From Gibbula magus (taxonomy: Eukaryota; Mollusca; Gastropoda; Trochida; Trochidae), in the NCBI GenBank assembly GCA_936450465.1, contig OW388302.1:61936387-62000386 (forward strand): 64,000 nt of DNA, given 5' to 3'. The notes beneath the pieces were generated by a model. That model saw nothing but the letters and a program-made list of their open reading frames with translations, was not told the origin of the DNA and did not search any database. Below are positions 35,373 to 46,591 of the stretch, piece by piece (positions within the stretch are counted from its first letter, which is position 1; the number at the start of each line of letters is the position of its first letter). The position numbers were made by a program, and so were the translations under genes.

Positions 35373-36617
35373 TGTGAGGTGAGGTTAGTTGGGGTTTAAT
35401 GCCGCTTTCAAAAGTATTTCACTTAAGCGGCTGTCACAACCCGTCGTACGTGCAGCTGCGTGCTGTCTACCGACAAAAACGTGGGGTAAATTGGGGAATT
35501 CGTGCGTCCTCGGTACCGACGCCGTACCGATTTTGGACAAATTTGGAGCACGCAGACTCGTCGTAGAACTTTTAGTGCATGCAGAACTTTCGCTGCGTGC
35601 AGTCTACGAACGGGCTGCGAATTTCCCTCCGTACGATCGACGTGCGTGCCCTGTACGACAACCGCACGCACATTGCACCGACATCGTGCGTTTTTTTTCA
35701 AGCTTAACCACTCACACTATCTCTACGAACGAACAACGTGCGTTGTACGTGCGTAGTTCGTGCTTACTCGGCACGTCCAAAGTTTAACTATCAAATAATT
35801 AAAGAAAACTCACGTCGATCGTACCGAGTAAGCACGTACAACGTACCGAGTAAGCACGTACAACGTACGTTTTGGGCACCTTTTTTAGGATATATAAAGC
35901 CGAGCCTACGGACGATTGCCATCATTTGAAGAGAACATGCCGCCAAAGAAGTCGCAAAGAAATGGTGGAATGGGCGGCATCTTGTGGCGCCAGCACATGT
36001 GACAATGTGTACCAAGCACCTGTCAATCGGGCGGGAAAAACCTCATTGCACTCGCACGCACTTACAACGTGCGTGGTGTAAGGACACTGTACGTGAGACG
36101 CACGGCCCCCGTACGACAATGTAACAATCGCTCACCACACGCACGTACTACGATGCACGCAGCTCCTCACTGCCACGTGTCGACGGGCCACGTACGTACC
36201 ACGTGCGTTTGACGTGCTTACAACGTGCGTTGGCGAACTCCCTCTCTATTCTTGATAAATCCACCCTACGTTTTCAGAAAAACGTAGCGACCGTGGCCTC
36301 CCCAAAAAACGTACGAACGAATTGCACGCACGATGGGTTGTGACGGGGGCTTTATATCGCGACTACTAGAATTATTGCAGAGAAAAAGCCTGCAACGCCA
36401 CGTGGCTATGCATTGCGATGAAACCTGCTAGCATCGGCTGGAACTAGCGTACCATGGTAGGTGCTACACTGAAATTCGGTGTAGCATTGCACCCAAACCT
36501 TACTGCATGTAGAACAGTTCTCTACTGCAGACAAAGTTGCCGTGCCCCTTGCGGGATTCGAACCCCGGACCTCTTGACCCGAAGCCGAACGCGCTAACCA
36601 CTGCGCTATCCGCCCTA
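35373..36617 (-). mobile_element. tRNA-derived SINE (copy 2), interrupted
   Basis: Full-length SINE of ~316 bp once the 35426-36351 insertion and 3-bp duplication are removed. Perfect 13-bp target duplications GACACGACTACGC lie at 35360-35372 and 36618-36630. The tRNA-like head (about 36540-36617, minus strand) keeps box B GGTTCGAATCCCGC and a box A-like TAGCGCAGTGG. Its anticodon-loop sequence CTTCGGA resembles tRNA-Arg(UCG). The tail is CTCACCTCACA. Confidence 0.93.
35426..36351. mobile_element. PIF/Harbinger-type MITE nested in a SINE
   Basis: 926 bp, inserted within the SINE at CACTTA/TATC, generating TTA on both sides (35423-35425, 36352-36354). Ends AGCGGCTGTCACAACCC and GGGTTGTGACGGGGGCT are inverted repeats continuing as CGTCGTACGTGC. 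TTA duplication and the AGCCCC-type end fit Harbinger and resemble the coding element at 46592-48497. The body is CpG-rich, with many CGTACGTGC / GCACGTAC words. No transposase seen. Confidence 0.92.
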
Positions 36618-36630
36618 GACACGACTACGC

Positions 36631-38517
36631 CTCCCCGACCCGTTATTCGCCTGTGCAATATGCAAGTTATTACATGCCTATGTAAAAAAATTTATAAGGT
36701 AGCTTCCTTGTTAACTGATTGTCATTATCATTTCCAGAAATAAGCTATACAAAATATATTTATTTGAAGAGAAGGGTGGTGTAATATTGTTGCTATCGTT
36801 AAAGATGTTCAAAAAAGGTTCAGCTATTATAAGCTTTATACAAAGTTAATGAATTGTATTAATTAAGAAGTAAATTATTATCCTCTCCCGAGCAGAATGG
36901 CATAAAAACTCGCGAGGTCTTGTCCGAGAAGTTTATTGCCATAACGCGAGGGAATGAGCTTGGTCATTATTTGGGTTACTCTCTAATTGCTTATAGAGTC
37001 CCTGGTACACTAAACTCACACAGACCTATCTTGCAATGCTTTCAAACTAAATACTATATTCAATTTGTAAAATTACTTTTGATCCACATTTTCCCTCATG
37101 TTCCAAGTCACTTGTAATAATGAACTGACCATGTGGTTATCGGATAACCATCCTGCGCCATTAGGATTTATGCCATAGTCACCTTCAACACAAACAAAGA
37201 ATTTCGTAAATTTCATGAATTAATAAATCGAATCTAAAGGAAAATGTTAAAATTTATGCTCTCGGTGTACGGGTACCCGAGGTACTTCACCGACACAACA
37301 CGAACACCGCAAGTTTTACTGAAAAATATTCATAAAATATGCTTTTTTCAATATTTTGATGTTCATACTTTTTGAAAACTCATCGAAAACGATTTTACAG
37401 GAGAGAAAAGCCACTGGTTTTTTTTTTCAAATGTCAAAATGTACTTTTCTGGTTCAAGCTGTAAGAAAAGGCCTACACAAGAAAACATTATGTTTGGTCA
37501 AAAATACCTCGGTAAAGGGGTACCGGGGAAAAGTATTTAATTTGCTTAGGAAAAAACATCCTCCAGACAGAATTAAGCTCTTCAGGTTTTAATTAATTAT
37601 TGATTTATTTTTAAAAATTATGTAAATTGAAAAGAACAACACATACAACAAAGTAACTGACAAGAATTTGTAACTGATAAATGTTGACTTAGTCAGTTCA
37701 CTCGTGTCAGAATTTTCTCCAGCCTACAGCAGCTGTATCCCGAAAGTTTGTTCACCTTCTTAATCTGTGTCTTTTCACAGTCTGATTATATCGACCTTGT
37801 TCCGAGGAATAAGATTAGAATAATGCATCTACCGTGATACGAACAGGTTCTGTAGATTCCTCGTTTTGCCGAAAGATGAACAATTTTGCAATTTTTATTA
37901 CTCGGGGAAAACCGTCGATTTTATCCTGACTGTGTCTTTTCATGTAAATATCATGCAATTTGGGATGTCTTTGAGATCGTATCAACGCGAAAACTGAACC
38001 GACCATTTTGCATGTTCGCATAATAAGAAGACAGTTGAATGTTTCATAACATAATCTAGTGTTATACCTCATTGTAAACAGTAGTTTTGGCATCTCTATG
38101 AAGTGACCAAGGGTCAATTTTTAAAAATTAAGTTTTTGTTTTCTTCAGCAAGATATCTAGTAAGTGATCAACTGTGATTAACATTAGTAATGCATTTCCG
38201 CTTGTGGTCATTTTGTTATGAATTTGTCATCACTTAATTGATATGAAAACTTAAATTAGAAAATTAATTAAATTTGGTTCTTAAAAAGTGGACCCCTTCT
38301 GTGGCGTGATCAGAGGAAACGTTTGAGAATGGTCATTTTACACATGTAGGTATGTAGGACGATTCATTGTCATTGTATGTCATGTAATTTTATGTACGCT
38401 ACAGTGAAAGTCAATTTAAGTGATATTTGCACTAAAATACACATGCAGCTGGTTTGGGATGCAGCAATAATATTGGTGGTCACAATATGGAAAATGTATG
38501 AGATTCTAGGATTTGAT
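36631..38517. other. Non-coding stretch
   Basis: No gene recognised. It contains the dispersed repeat at 37786-37940, and inverted GTACCCGAGG / CCTCGG..GGTACC words near 37267-37282 and 37507-37524. Confidence 0.5.
37786..37940. repeat. Dispersed repeat shared with 6388-6600
   Basis: Same order of segments: CGACCTTGTTCCGAGGAATA, ATGCATC, TCTGTAGATTCCTC, GTCGATTTTAT. Confidence 0.6.
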
Positions 38518-38910
38518 CATCCTCGGTTACCCAGGGTTTTATATATGCTCCGTTACCCTCCACTATATCACCCATGGGAAACTCTGTCAGCGAAATCTGT
38601 ACTAAAATTACCCGCCCTTGGCCGACGTGAGCCAATGAAACTGCTACGCAGCTTGAACCTGCGAGCCAATGACAATTCATATCACTTCGTTTCAAAGCAA
38701 GCGAGGTCATTGTGTTAGCCATCCGTCACCGGTTATCTCCCTTAGCCTTTTTCGTCTTATCCCATTGAGTATTTTCTTTGGTTACTAAATTCGTCACGTT
38801 GGCCAATTAAGGGCGGGTAATTTGAGAACAGATTCCCCTGATAAGTTTTCCCATGGGTGATAAAGTGGAGAGTAACGGAGCATATATGAAACCATGGGTA
38901 ACAGAGGATG
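38518..38910. mobile_element. MULE-like MITE with ~108-bp TIRs
   Basis: 393 bp. The two ends, CATCCTCGGTTACCCAGGG and its inverted partner CCATGGGTAACAGAGGATG, extend into inverted arms of about 108 bp (shared TATATGCTCCGTTAC, ATCACCCATGGGAAA, ATTACCCGCCCTT). The 9-bp GGATTTGAT flanks it at 38509-38517 and 38911-38919. Long TIRs plus 9-bp duplication fit Mutator-like elements (inference). No transposase. Confidence 0.92.
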
Positions 38911-38919
38911 GGATTTGAT

Positions 38920-40716
38920 ATGTGCCCCGAAACAATGTCAGTGCACAGACGTTTCTGCATCTTGATGAGCACAGAGTTTTTCACAGGCATATTGCCATTG
39001 GAGTCTTGAGCAATCACATTTTCACTGTTTGCTCCTTCAGGAACCAGACAATGGTTCGCCACATATATGGGTGATGGTGAACAACCAATAATTATATTGG
39101 TGAGGTCACATATATGTCCAATGATATATTTATGTTATTTCATTGAGAATTATTAACTTTAACCGAAAATATCCAGTTTACGGTCAATCAGATTAGTATA
39201 ACGAAAATACAACCGAAGTCGTTGTCAAGTTCGAAGACAGGACAATGGACCTCGGCTTGATGCAGCCATTAAGTCAAACATAATTTTGAAAACTTTAATA
39301 AAGTAGATATGAAGACAGATTTGCTTCTATAGCGTTTAATATATCTTATTGATTGATTGAAAACATATTTTATTCATTTAAGAAATGGATTGGGCACAAG
39401 TTGTGAAACTTATAGAAGCCCTCTCCACGTAATCAACAACTATTTGACAAGGCTAAAATACATAACACAATATATGCAGAAGAGAGTAAAAAATCTACAA
39501 TTGACGAAGTGGGTAAACATGTAATATACATTATTAAGGCAACACACAATTGGAAATGTTATTCTTATGACAAAATGCACTTTGAATATGGTAAATACGA
39601 CTCTTTCCAATGAATTTATGAACATGGTGAAATATGTTTTCATTGACTGTTTGTGGAAGATTTGGATTTCCATACAGGATTGTATTAAGAATGTATCTTA
39701 TAACAAGTACATAATGAGTCCGAGCTATAAATGTCGGCTTCTACACATGTATGAGACAGTTCCATGGTTTTCATTGAAACATATATATATACAGCATTTT
39801 GGGGTGAACATTAAAGTCGAGTAAGAGGTTATAACCTAAATCAGCACCTATTGTAATTCGTACATTTTACGCATCTTTAAAGTGACATCCAGCGTGTTGT
39901 TTTACAGACATGCAGAAGCTTTATTCAGTAATGTAGGCCATATGACCTATAATACAGTGGGTTTGTTTGACATTGTACAGACACGTGAAAATGGCATATA
40001 TTCATTTTTCTAATTTCAAAAATCTTTTTCAATAACATTGTTGTTGTAATGCTAGTCGATTCTGTATATTGACGGTATAAAGGTGAGAGCAGTGACTCGG
40101 CTTCTGATCGAATATCGGACAATGCATCGAGGCTGGCGAGCGTGAATAAGTCAAACGTAATTTTGGAACTAAGTAGAGATGGTAGAGATGGGAGTACAAG
40201 GCCAGACAATCTCCCTGTAGAAAGCGGAAACCAAGCTCGTAGAGAGACAAGTTTCTGTTTGCAATAATATTAGCAGCCGTGACGCCAGTTAAATCCCTCA
40301 CCTCACCTCACCTCACCTCACCTCACCTCACCTCACCTCACCTCACCTCACCTCCTTTAGTGTACGCGTTATCATTTTACAACCTACTATATTCAAAGAA
40401 GGGTTGCTATATTACATAGGGTCAGATAAAACATTGCATCAGTAAGAAAAGTATGAATGAGGCACTTGATAACATAAGGTAGATTTCTATGATTGTGTCG
40501 TGTTTGGACACTCGGTTTACAGCGAAGTCGATCCTGAGAAGTCAACTCCAATTCTCGAGGGAACTTTGTTCCAAGTTAAAGATGGTCCTTTAAAATGTCT
40601 CAAAAATGTGGGTTTGTCCTTGGCATGGGAGGGATCTCTTCCGGCGAACTATTGCAGACCTCTTGGATCATCAGTGCCGGGTCCAGGATTATTCATCGCG
40701 GTTGTACCCGTATATT
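38920..40716. other. Non-coding stretch with a SINE-tail relic
   Basis: No gene recognised. 40294-40355 is an ~11-unit ACCTC array preceded by GACGCCAGTTAAATCC, which resembles the tail of the local SINE (GGCGTTAAACCCCAACTCACC), so the array probably grew from a SINE tail. Confidence 0.55.
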
Positions 40717-41936
40717 GTGGGTGTATTTCGATCCCGTGAAGCCTATTTGTTTGTTGTCACTAATCATGTCGTATCCAACATGTCGAACCTATAGGAAGCA
40801 TATAGGGATTGATGAAGGAGTGAGTATGTACTCCGAAACGTCGTGTATTTTCACATTAAAGAAGTTGTTATCCAGAAAATCTTCATGTTCTCTTATAGGG
40901 ATTGTTGAATAGAACAATTAAGGTTATGATGTTCAATCTGTTTTAGTGAAACTGTTGGGTTTTTTTGTGTGTTTAAAAAAACATTTCCTCCTCCAACCCT
41001 TCCTTCCTTCCTAAATCTTAATTCCCGTAATCCACTCAAGCTTATTCACTTTCATTCCTACTCCATACTTAATCACTCGTAAGGGTAAGTTCATTATGTC
41101 AGACAGGTAACTGCTTGTGTTGTTTTAACTAATTGTAGGGGAAATGGAGTGTAGGGAATATGGGCTGTAGGGGTAATGGGCTATAATCACCGGAGACCAT
41201 GCATTTTATGGTCTCTGGGTCCGTGTGCTTTTTTGAATTCAGAAAAATTCGCTCAATTAGATCGAACGGTAGCGTCCCATTCTGCCTACAGTCCCATTCT
41301 GCCTACAGTCCCATACTGCCTACAGTCCCAATCTGCCTACAGCTTATAACAACATGTTAAGGTCCAGTGATCAGGAAGTGATGGTTATGTGCTGACCTGT
41401 TCTACCTCTAAAAACATGAACTCAACCAAATTATCGGTTCCAGATACTCTTTTTTCGTCTGCACTAGCTCAGGGGGAACAATAACACAGGTACAAATTTT
41501 GACATATACACATGGTTATGCTTTCAATGTCATACACGTTTTTTCAATTATTTGTCAATTACTTTGCAAATTTGATGAAGTGTCTTCTGACATTGAAACG
41601 ATAGCGGTATCCTGCATAGAATACTTGCTGTCCTCCTGCTTGTGAAGTGGTGTATTCAACACGCTGTACATTTGCCATTGTGGGATGGATGCTGTTAGTT
41701 TCCTAAGTTGTCCTAAGTTATCTTGAGCTAAATTAACTGAGTTGATATCATCTTCTCAATGATATTTCCATTATCTTAGACAGTTATCACACAGGATTTA
41801 AATACAAGCTAAGATAATTCTACTCTGCAATGATAAATAAACAGGTTAACTGTTTCTAAAGAAAACATGTTAGTGTGACACAGGACAGAACAGATTTCAT
41901 TCTAAAAAAACACACAAGTGATATAGAGAACATACA
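40717..41936 (+). repeat. Duplicated block A (with A' at 49594-50813)
   Basis: About 1.22 kb, nearly identical to 49594-50813 apart from small indels. It contains a hammerhead-like motif (40808-40850), the AATAAAG-like tail module, four tandem copies of the 18-mer CCCATTCTGCCTACAGT (about 41276-41343), and the hairpin GAGACCATGCATTTTATGGTCTC-like region near 41190-41216. No intact coding frame. Probably a truncated retroelement or segmental duplication. Confidence 0.9.
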
Positions 41937-42842
41937 GGTATAAGCAATATTAGGTATACAAAAATTTCTGTATAATTGTATAACTAAGGATAATCTGTTA
42001 TTAAACTGGTTGGTAGATGCAATAATTTAGGTACTCTGACACATGATTATTTGTAATACTAAATAAACAGGTTAACTGTTTCTGTATGAGTGTGACTCTG
42101 TCATGACGAATTCATGTTACAATTAATTGTAACATGATTTCGATGTATCCTTGATTCTGATTGGTTGATTTGCCTATGTTGAATTACAATGAATACCCGC
42201 AAATTACTTGGGGCGAATCACCGCGAACATATACATCGTGTTCACAAGATTTGGCCCGACTCAAAATTTATTTTTTCTATTTCTCTTAATATGTGCTCCT
42301 TACTCAAATTTGACAGGTGGCATTGTCATTTTCTTACTTGTGTATAGCAGTATAGGTCACAAATAACTCTCAAAATTAATTAGTTTCAAGTAACTAAAAT
42401 ATTTATAACAAGTAAGATTTGTCCAAGTCTGACGCCTTCTTCCATGCGGCTGTGTTTACCGAATGCCGTTGCCATGGCATGACGTCATAGTGATCAACCG
42501 TTTTGACGTCACAATGCTAGCGTCATTGTCACAATGGGTTAGGGCAAGTTTAAGATTTTTGTTCCTAGGTCTTTTACTGTGTTGATGTCGTAGATAAATG
42601 TTTATAGCCATCTAAAAAGATACGTGAATATTATGAAGTGAACATAGTTGAGTGACACTGTTTGAGCTTATGTATAAATTGTTGCTAATGTACATATTAC
42701 GCCGAGTATTGACATTTGTTTTGACCTGGCCACACCTCTAAAAAAAATGGAACAGTCGCAAAGTCCTTTTCACTCAGAGATAGGTACGCAAAAAGAGAGT
42801 TCGCTTCAAAACGCCTGATACCTAACGGTAATGTTACAATAT
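41937..42842. other. Non-coding stretch
   Basis: No gene seen. A short local duplication (AATAAACAGGTTAACTGTTTCT) is present at about 41837 and 42063. Confidence 0.5.
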
Positions 42843-43011
42843 CGATAAATAGTTGCGTTTGTAAAATTTCCGGGATTCATTGCTATTCAACACCCGCAAA
42901 TTTCAGCGTTTAAAACCTCCGGCTAACGCCGTCGGTTTTAAACTAAATTTGCGGGTGTTGAATAGCAATGAATCCCGGAAATTTTACAAACGCAACTATT
43001 TATCTTATAAG
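42843..43011. mobile_element. Near-perfect palindrome (foldback MITE)
   Basis: Arms 42844-42903 and 42945-43004 are exact 60-bp inverted complements (for example GATAAATAGTTGCGTTTGTA at the left edge). A further 10-bp inverted pair GTTTAAAACC / GGTTTTAAAC sits inside the 41-bp loop. TACAATAT occurs just outside on both sides (42835-42842 and 43012-43019), a candidate 8-bp target duplication. Perfect arms imply a recent origin or gene conversion. Confidence 0.9.
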
Positions 43012-43621
43012 TACAATATAGCGTGTTTTTCACGCAATGCAAACAATCCAATATGGCGACAGAACCATCCCTTTAAGTCACGGGCTTTGCCAGCCTCGTC
43101 GCTGATTGGTTGGATTAAAGGTGGGGTCGAAGGTCACCTGACATGACGTCTGTAGCGCAGTATTCAGATGAGAAACAGGGCGAGGTGCGAGTGTTACGTT
43201 CCATCATTTAAATGACATTATATCTTTTGTTTCTGAAAATAAATATGCACGCATTTCTAATCTATTTTAAGTAATATTATGAGGGTACTGAATGAAGTTT
43301 TTCAAATACCATCTTTATTGCAACGAGTGTCATGGATATAGTAGATATTTAACGACCGCGTAGCCACAATCCTTGTATTTGACACTCTCCGTAAAGTATT
43401 CTATTTATTATTTAGACAATAGCTAACGAGTGACGGGGAATGACAGAATATCTTTCCCCGAGTTTTATTAATTGCGTTATTCTCGAGCCCTGGCGAGAGA
43501 ATTACACAATTGATATAACAACGGAAATCCGTCACGAGTTGGTTATTGTTTATATTACACATATAACAAAATAACGGGAAAACACGAATATTAAAAGCCA
43601 AAACTTTTCCTAAAAGGACCC

Positions 43622-44995
43622 CATTCTCGATAATCCAGAGTATCCGCTCCGACAAATCTACTCAGTATACTCTAGTCCCATCCATGGCTCGGCCCGATGG
43701 GCATATGGAATGGCATGGTGTCCGGCGTCAGTCCGCCCGTCTGTCAACTTTCGCTTTTTCGACTTCTTCTCCAAAACCAATAATTCTAAAGAACTGAAAT
43801 TTTATGTGCAGACACCTTGGCCTATTGGGATTCTAAATTGTAGATTTCGTGACCCCGTGACCCAAAATAGGATCAAAGGGGTCACAACCTTAAACACCTA
43901 TTTTCTTCTTCTCCAGTTCCAAAAGGTCTAGAGAGCAGAAAAGTTGTGTGCAGACTCCTTTGGCCACTGGGGATTTTAAATTAAAGATTTCGTGACCCCA
44001 AGACCCCAAATAGGGTCACAGGGGTCACGAGCGTAAAAAACTATTTTCATCTTCTCCAGTACTATAAGGTCTCGAGAGCCGAAATGTTGTGTGCAGACTC
44101 CTTGGCCAATGGAAATTCTAAATTGTAGAGTTGGTGACCCAATGACCCCAAATAGGGTCACAAGGGTCACGACCTTAAAAACCTATTTTCATCTTCTTCT
44201 CCAGTACCAATAGGTCAAGAAAGCTGAAATGTTGTGTGCAGATTCTTATGCCAATTGGGATTCTAAATTGAACATTTGGTGACCCCATGACCCCAAATAG
44301 GGTCACAAGGGTCACAACCTTAAAAACCTATTTTCGACTTCGTTCTCTAGAGAGCTGATATTTTATGTGGAGACTCCTCGGCCAATGGGGATTCTTAATT
44401 GTAGATTTGTTTACCCCGTTACTTCAAACATGGTCTCCGGGTTCATGATTTAAAAACCTATTATCGTCTTCTTCTTCAGTCTGAAAGCTCTAGAGAGCTG
44501 AAATCTTGTGAACAAGACTCCTAAGACGATGGGGATTCTAAATTGTAGAACTTATTTTCGACTTCTTTTCCAGTATGAAAAACTCTAGAACAAGCTGAGA
44601 CCAATTTATTTGGGTTTTGCAAACAATAAAGATTTCATGGGCTACAGCTCTGTGTTTTATTATCCCGATCGGACGTTTCAAAGTGCAAGTTATTTCCTGC
44701 ATTGTAGTTTTGATTATCATTTGTTTTCTTAATTATCTTCAATTTTGGCATTTCGGATCCCTTCGTTGGATTTCGCTCAATCAAAATAAATTTCAGAAGT
44801 TCAAACATTTCTTCATGCCTAATGCCAATCTGTCTACACGATTCTCTTCCTAAATATGCGAGCAGAGTAGACAAGTTCCACTCACTTTGAAAGAAGCAAC
44901 CGATTGGCTGGTGAGAAAAGGCAGGCGAGTCATGCATGGGTCCAGAGTATACTGAGTAGATTTATCGGAGCGTTTACTCTGGATTATCGAGGATG
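43622..44995. mobile_element. 1.37-kb TIR element with internal satellite
   Basis: ~62-bp inverted ends: CTCGATAATCCAGAGTA and AATCTACTCAGTATACTCT at the left, inverted at 44934-44995. No clear target duplication. The interior is about six units of a 142-145 bp repeat. No transposase frame is present. Superfamily unresolved. Confidence 0.8.
43735..44600. repeat. ~144-bp satellite array inside the TIR element
   Basis: About six diverged units with GACCCCAAATAGGGTCAC (43857, 44002, 44144, 44289, ~44430), CTATTTTCATCTTCTTCTCC, GAGCTGAAAT and CAGACTCCTTGGCCAAT. Related in reverse orientation to the two-unit repeat at 8320-8760. Confidence 0.9.
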
Positions 44996-45912
44996 ATCTG
45001 TGATGAGAACCATATGTATCTCATCGAGTGAAGTAGAATGCGTATTTTCGTGAGCAGTCAAATTTGTTGCGTTTTGAAGAATGACAAAGAACCCTCTACA
45101 AGCGAACATATGCGATTATACTGATTATTTCCAATGGTTTCCAGTGAATTTCGCAAAATGACAACTATACCGCGGCCCATTTATTGTCGATCGAACCTTT
45201 GTATGCTATTTATCACTGTGAAAGGAAATTTACGAACAAGGTCAAATAGTCACAAAGAATTTAATTACTTTTGAACAAAAAATATACCCAAGGAAGACAG
45301 TAACACATTTGGAGCACCAATTGAAATTACAGAAGAAACGATTTAATAGTTGAAAGTTAATGTCCTGCCTTCTGTTCGTTGGCTGATGTACGTTCCTCAA
45401 AGTCGACCGATACCCAACATCTTGCTATAAACAATGTATATGAAGGTTTCCAAATTCCTCTATACCAATAGTCTGGTACAGAGGAATTTGCACACGAAAA
45501 CTCTTATTGGTTAGAGGCGCAAACGCCTTCAAACTCGTCTACAGTGTTGGGATTTCACCCTATATTACAGTTTGGATATTCAAAATAAACTTTCAACCAA
45601 TCACGTTGGCCTCTTCATATTATGGAAAAATATATGACAAATGAACACTGCTGTAGCATTTTTTAACCACGTGACCATGTGGGTTATCCGAAATAAATGT
45701 CCCATTTTACTGCGAAAAGAGATTTTGTCTAAATATCTCATATTGAAACGAGTGTTGTGTTATTTTAGATCTCAACGTTAGTAAACATATACTGAACAGC
45801 GAAAGAAACGCGAGTTTAATGTTTATAGTTTCTGTTTGCATATCAGCCCATGGTTTGTCATATCATTAGTAAATGTCAGAGAACATGTTGAGCTATTGGT
45901 ACTGTAGAGTAC
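44996..45912. other. Non-coding stretch
   Basis: No gene seen. There is a short inverted pair CAAATTCCTCTATACCA / CTGGTACAGAGGAATTTG at about 45449-45492. Confidence 0.5.
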
Positions 45913-46402
45913 AGATGGTTACCATTGCAAAGTCAAAGGGCACCAGTTCGCGAAAATGCACGTCACATTTTGTCATGGTAACATGTTCTGCATGAGCCTG
46001 GTAAAATTCAAATTTATCGTGCTGTAATCCGAAACTTGCTCTGTGAAGAGGACCCCAAATTGTGACTCCAGCCTCAATGTTTAAGAAGTTAAACACGAAT
46101 TTTCTAAAACTGGGATATTGGCCAATTGCATGCTGAACAGTTTTCAAGGACTGTAAATGTGATCGTGGCACACCTTGGTACTCAAAAAAAATGCAAAACC
46201 TTGAAGTTTTATTAAAACGGGATCCATAGAACCATTCTGAGTGAAATTCAAAATGACGTCATAACGTCAAAACAATAACAGCAAAGACAGGAGTTTTGCA
46301 TCAAACAACTTCATTGGAGTGTTCCAATTGCAATTAAAAGCACATTGGGACCTTCATCATCTGAGCAGGAATGTGTCTGTTTTCCCAGAGAATGACTTTG
46401 AT
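45913..46402. repeat. Duplicated block B (with B' at 50815-51160)
   Basis: Shares AAGTCAAAGGGCACCAGTTC, CGAAAATGCACGTCACATTT and AGGAATGTGTCTGTTTTCCC with 50815-51160; B' lacks ~100 bp present here. The minus strand carries a 92-codon open frame (45893-46171, starting MPRSHLQSLKTVQ) that is disrupted in B'. I do not recognise this protein and do not call it a gene. Confidence 0.85.
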
Positions 46403-46591
46403 TCTGCAGATGACAATTACACAATTATTACTTAAACATTTCTTTTGGCGATGTAATACACCTCATAAATTCCTTTAGCGGCAATGATAATCATGATTAA
46501 ATAATTAACGAGACTCGGCGGAGTAGCTGTCTAGCCGGCCCTGTCTGTCTAATTGCGGTAGTGTTAAAATGGGTGAATTAAAATCGTCTTA

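Noticed and set aside
35389..36119. Cluster of ORFs rich in Arg/Thr/Cys on both strands
   Set aside because: All lie in the CpG-rich Harbinger-type MITE; repeated ACGTGCG words give open frames without a protein signature.
38377..38718. 113-codon plus-strand ORF
   Set aside because: Mostly within the long-TIR MITE at 38518-38910.
45893..46171. 92-codon minus-strand ORF in block B
   Set aside because: Composition is protein-like but I recognise no family, the copy in B' is disrupted, and no exon signals were found. Kept only as a note in block B.
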